Assembly: GCA_036703985.1 (NCBI GenBank)
Contig: DATNQN010000011.1
Span: 1 to 64,000 of the forward strand
Direction: 5' to 3'
DNA: 64,000 nucleotides
Origin: Leptolyngbyaceae cyanobacterium
GTDB taxonomy: Bacteria; Cyanobacteriota; Cyanobacteriia; Cyanobacteriales; Aerosakkonemataceae
In this document: piece after piece, positions 61,983-64,000 of the stretch
Numbering within the stretch: position 1 is the stretch's first letter
How the letters are laid out: the number at the start of each line of letters is the position of its first letter
The notes under the pieces: model-generated
Told to the model about the DNA's origin: nothing
What the model saw: the letters and a program-made list of their open reading frames with translations, nothing else
Databases searched by the model: none
Position numbers and translations under genes: made by a program

Positions 61983-62696
61983 GTGAACTCCTCTGCAACT
62001 GTCGCGCCAGACAAAATCATCAACCCCGTCGAACATCCGCAAGTTACCCAGCAATTATCAGAGAATGTAATATTAACTACCGTCGATGATCTGTACAATT
62101 GGGCGCGTCTTTCTAGTTTATGGCCTTTAATGTTCGGTACTGCTTGTTGCTTCATCGAATTTTCGGCTATGCTGGGTTCGCGATTTGATTTCGATCGCTT
62201 TGGTTTAATTCCCAGAATGACGCCTCGCCAAGCAGATTTGCTGATTACTGCCGGCACCATTACCATGAAATTCGCGCCAACTTTAATTCGGCTTTACGAA
62301 CAAATGGCTGAACCAAAATATGTAATTGCAATGGGCGCTTGTACGATTACGGGCGGAATGTTTAGCGTTGATTCGCCTACCGTCGTGCGAGGTGTAGATA
62401 AACTAATTCCTGTCGATGTTTATTTGCCTGGTTGTCCGCCCAGACCGGAAGCTATCATGGATGCGATCGTGAAACTTCGCAAGAAAATCTCAGCAGATAG
62501 CATTCAAGAAAAAGATACGAAAAAACAATCTCACCGCTATTACAGTACTACCCATAAAATGAAAGTAGTTGACCCAATTTTAACGGGTAAATATCTGGAA
62601 AGGCATACTAGTAAACAACCACTTCAAGAATTAAATCCCGGACTTGAATTACCAGTAAACGCTGCTGCAAAAATTACTGAAAAGCTGGAGAAATAA
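61983..62696 (+). CDS. ndhK: NAD(P)H-quinone oxidoreductase subunit K
   Basis: A 237-residue NdhK, the subunit of photosynthetic complex I (NDH-1) that carries the terminal [4Fe-4S] cluster N2 in the peripheral arm. Ligands are Cys55 and Cys56 (GTACCFIEF), the Cys of MGACTITGG and that of [11 protein letters not shown] start with AGGAG about nine bases upstream. Normally ndhC-ndhK-ndhJ form an operon; here ndhC and ndhJ are absent on both sides and a P450 gene follows at once. This is most likely an additional, relocated copy (compare ndhK2/psbG2 in Synechocystis). All cluster ligands are intact. Confidence 0.92.
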   Translation: MNSSATVAPDKIINPVEHPQVTQQLSENVILTTVDDLYNWARLSSLWPLMFGTACCFIEFSAMLGSRFDFDRFGLIPRMTPRQADLLITAGTITMKFAPTLIRLYEQMAEPKYVIAMGACTITGGMFSVDSPTVVRGVDKLIPVDVYLPGCPPRPEAIMDAIVKLRKKISADSIQEKDTKKQSHRYYSTTHKMKVVDPILTGKYLERHTSKQPLQELNPGLELPVNAAAKITEKLEK

Positions 62697-62698
62697 AG

Positions 62699-64000
62699 AT
62701 GGTTACCTTACAAGAAAATCGCCAAAGCAAACCAATTGCCAAAGTACCAGAACCGAACGTTCCCCGTTGGTTGCAAACATTTCGAGGTATCCTGTGGCCT
62801 TTAAAATATCTGGAAAAAACCGCTAAAGATTGCGGTGATATTTACGTGGCAAAGTTTGCCGGATTTCCCAACCAAGTTATTCTCGGCAACCCAAAAGCAA
62901 TTGAGGAACTTTTCACAAGTGACCATAAACTGTTTGAATCTGCACCGACTAACCAAATTTTGCAACCTTTATTAGGTAGTTATTCTCTAATTCTTCATGA
63001 TGGGGCATATCATCAAAGACAACGCAAGTTATTGATGCCTCCCTTTCATGGGGAACGGATGAAAGCTTACGGAGAAATTATTTGTGAAGTGACAGAAAAA
63101 GTAATCGGGGATTGGAAAATCGGTCAACCGTTTACAGCCCGTCACTACACCCAAGAAATATCGATGCGGGTAATTTTACGAGCGGTTTTTGGTTTAGCTG
63201 AAGGAGAACGTTACGAACAATTAAATGAAAAACTTACTAGCTTGCTGGAGATTACTGGTTCTCCTTTAAGTTCTAGTTTCTTGTTTTTGCGATCGCTACA
63301 AAAAGACCTTGGTTCCTGGAGTCCTTGGGGGAAATTCCTGCGCCAAAGACAAGAAATCGACGAATTGCTTTATGCGGAAATTCGCGAAAGACGGGCTAAA
63401 AATGATTTATCTGGTCAAGATATTCTCAGCTTAATGTTAGCCGCCCGCGATGAAGAAGGCCAACCGATGACCGATGAAGAGTTAAAAGACGAGTTGATGA
63501 CCTTGCTGTTTGCGGGACATGAAACGACTGCAACAGCTTTGGCATGGGCGTTGTACTGGATTCATCTTTTACCGGAAGTCAAAGAAAAGCTGCTGCACGA
63601 GTTAAACGGCTTGGGAGAAAACCCCGATTTAAACGCGATCGCAAAACTTCCCTATCTGAATGCTATTTGCTGCGAAACATTACGCATTTACCCGGTAGTT
63701 TTATTTACATTCGCTCGCATTCCTAAAGAACCCGTAGAAATCATGGGATATCAATTGGAAGCGGGAACTATGATATCTCCCTGCATTTACTTAGTTCATC
63801 ATCGCGAAGATTTATATCCGGAACCAAAACAATTTAAACCAGAACGCTTCCTAGAAAGACAATATTCCCCATTTGAATTTTTCCCCTTTGGCGGTAGCAA
63901 TCGCCGTTGTATTGGCATGGCTTTTGCAATGTTTGAAATGAAACTAGTACTGGCTACCATCTTGTTAAAAACAGAACTAGCGCTAGCAGAAAAACGTCCA
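62699..64000 (+). CDS. Cytochrome P450 (partial, runs off window)
   Basis: 434 codons from ATG 62699, open to the window edge; probably 20-30 residues are missing. All core P450 motifs are visible: I-helix LLFAGHETTATALAWA, K-helix ETLRIYP (ExxR), and the haem loop FFPFGGSNRRCIGMAF with the axial Cys. It has no membrane anchor, like soluble cyanobacterial CYP110-type P450s, which hydroxylate fatty acids or terpenoids. GGAG lies inside the end of ndhK, and only two bases separate the ndhK stop from this start, so the pair is an operon. Substrate unknown. Confidence 0.92.
   Translation, partial: MVTLQENRQSKPIAKVPEPNVPRWLQTFRGILWPLKYLEKTAKDCGDIYVAKFAGFPNQVILGNPKAIEELFTSDHKLFESAPTNQILQPLLGSYSLILHDGAYHQRQRKLLMPPFHGERMKAYGEIICEVTEKVIGDWKIGQPFTARHYTQEISMRVILRAVFGLAEGERYEQLNEKLTSLLEITGSPLSSSFLFLRSLQKDLGSWSPWGKFLRQRQEIDELLYAEIRERRAKNDLSGQDILSLMLAARDEEGQPMTDEELKDELMTLLFAGHETTATALAWALYWIHLLPEVKEKLLHELNGLGENPDLNAIAKLPYLNAICCETLRIYPVVLFTFARIPKEPVEIMGYQLEAGTMISPCIYLVHHREDLYPEPKQFKPERFLERQYSPFEFFPFGGSNRRCIGMAFAMFEMKLVLATILLKTELALAEKRP

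Noticed and set aside
1-64000. tRNA and rRNA genes
   Set aside because: I looked for T-loop-like TTCGAATCC patterns and long rRNA stretches and saw none; a dedicated scan could still find a diverged tRNA.

Overview
The window is chromosomal DNA of a cyanobacterium, most likely a filamentous, non-picoplanktonic one of the Oscillatoria/Microcoleus/Aerosakkonema kind. The evidence is a carboxysome shell protein (CcmK), a photosynthetic-type NdhK, an acyl-lipid desaturase with three His boxes, a PEP-CTERM surface protein, many cyanobacteria-typical families (DUF1824, DUF2949, DUF1499, Uma2, WD40 and NB-ARC/WD40 giants), dense HIP1 octamers (GCGATCGC) and many dispersed palindromic repeats between genes. 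The genus is inference. I found no rRNA, no tRNA, no CRISPR array and no complete transposon.

Layout. 0.1-5.1 kb: two overlapping conserved hypotheticals, a DedA membrane protein and a seven-bladed WD40 protein with an unrecognised N-terminal half. 5.6-9.8 kb: a minus-strand operon of a PacL-like DUF5132 protein, a small HMA_2 membrane protein and a large P1B-like ATPase that lacks the CPC metal motif and carries a C-terminal HTH-like tail. 10.0-14.5 kb: a solitary CcmK, a PAS histidine kinase and oligopeptidase A. 14.7-26.4 kb: an Orn/Lys/Arg decarboxylase carrying a repeat element in frame, an orphan NACHT-type membrane C-terminus, an acyl-CoA dehydrogenase/cyclase fusion, a PEP-CTERM protein, an EcsC/TerB-like protein, a Uma2 protein and a DUF1400 hydrolase. 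27.4-31.4 kb: a TPR protein, two GNAT acetyltransferases and a Rieske oxygenase.

From 31.7 to 51.2 kb lies a dispersed hopanoid island: a squalene/phytoene synthase family gene, hpnP (C-2 methylase), hpnH (adenosylhopane synthesis), hpnA (epimerase), an RND permease, hpnG (nucleoside phosphorylase), hpnB (glycosyltransferase) and shc (squalene-hopene cyclase). Together they predict synthesis and side-chain elaboration of hopanoids, including 2-methylhopanoids. Embedded in it is a second lipid module: a TetR regulator fused to a recombinase-like domain, cotranscribed with an M50-like membrane protease, divergent from a Delta9-type desaturase, with a perfect palindrome in between.

51.3-56.8 kb holds small conserved genes, a carotene-desaturase-like FAD enzyme and a GH57 enzyme. 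57.0-61.7 kb has an orphan Cas6 next to a 1217-residue NB-ARC/WD40 STAND protein. The window ends with an isolated ndhK coupled to a cytochrome P450 that runs off the edge.

At least eight families of dispersed repeats occupy the intergenic space. They serve as terminators, lie beside gene remnants, and in one case have entered a coding sequence in frame. All family calls come from reading translated motifs; no database search was run.
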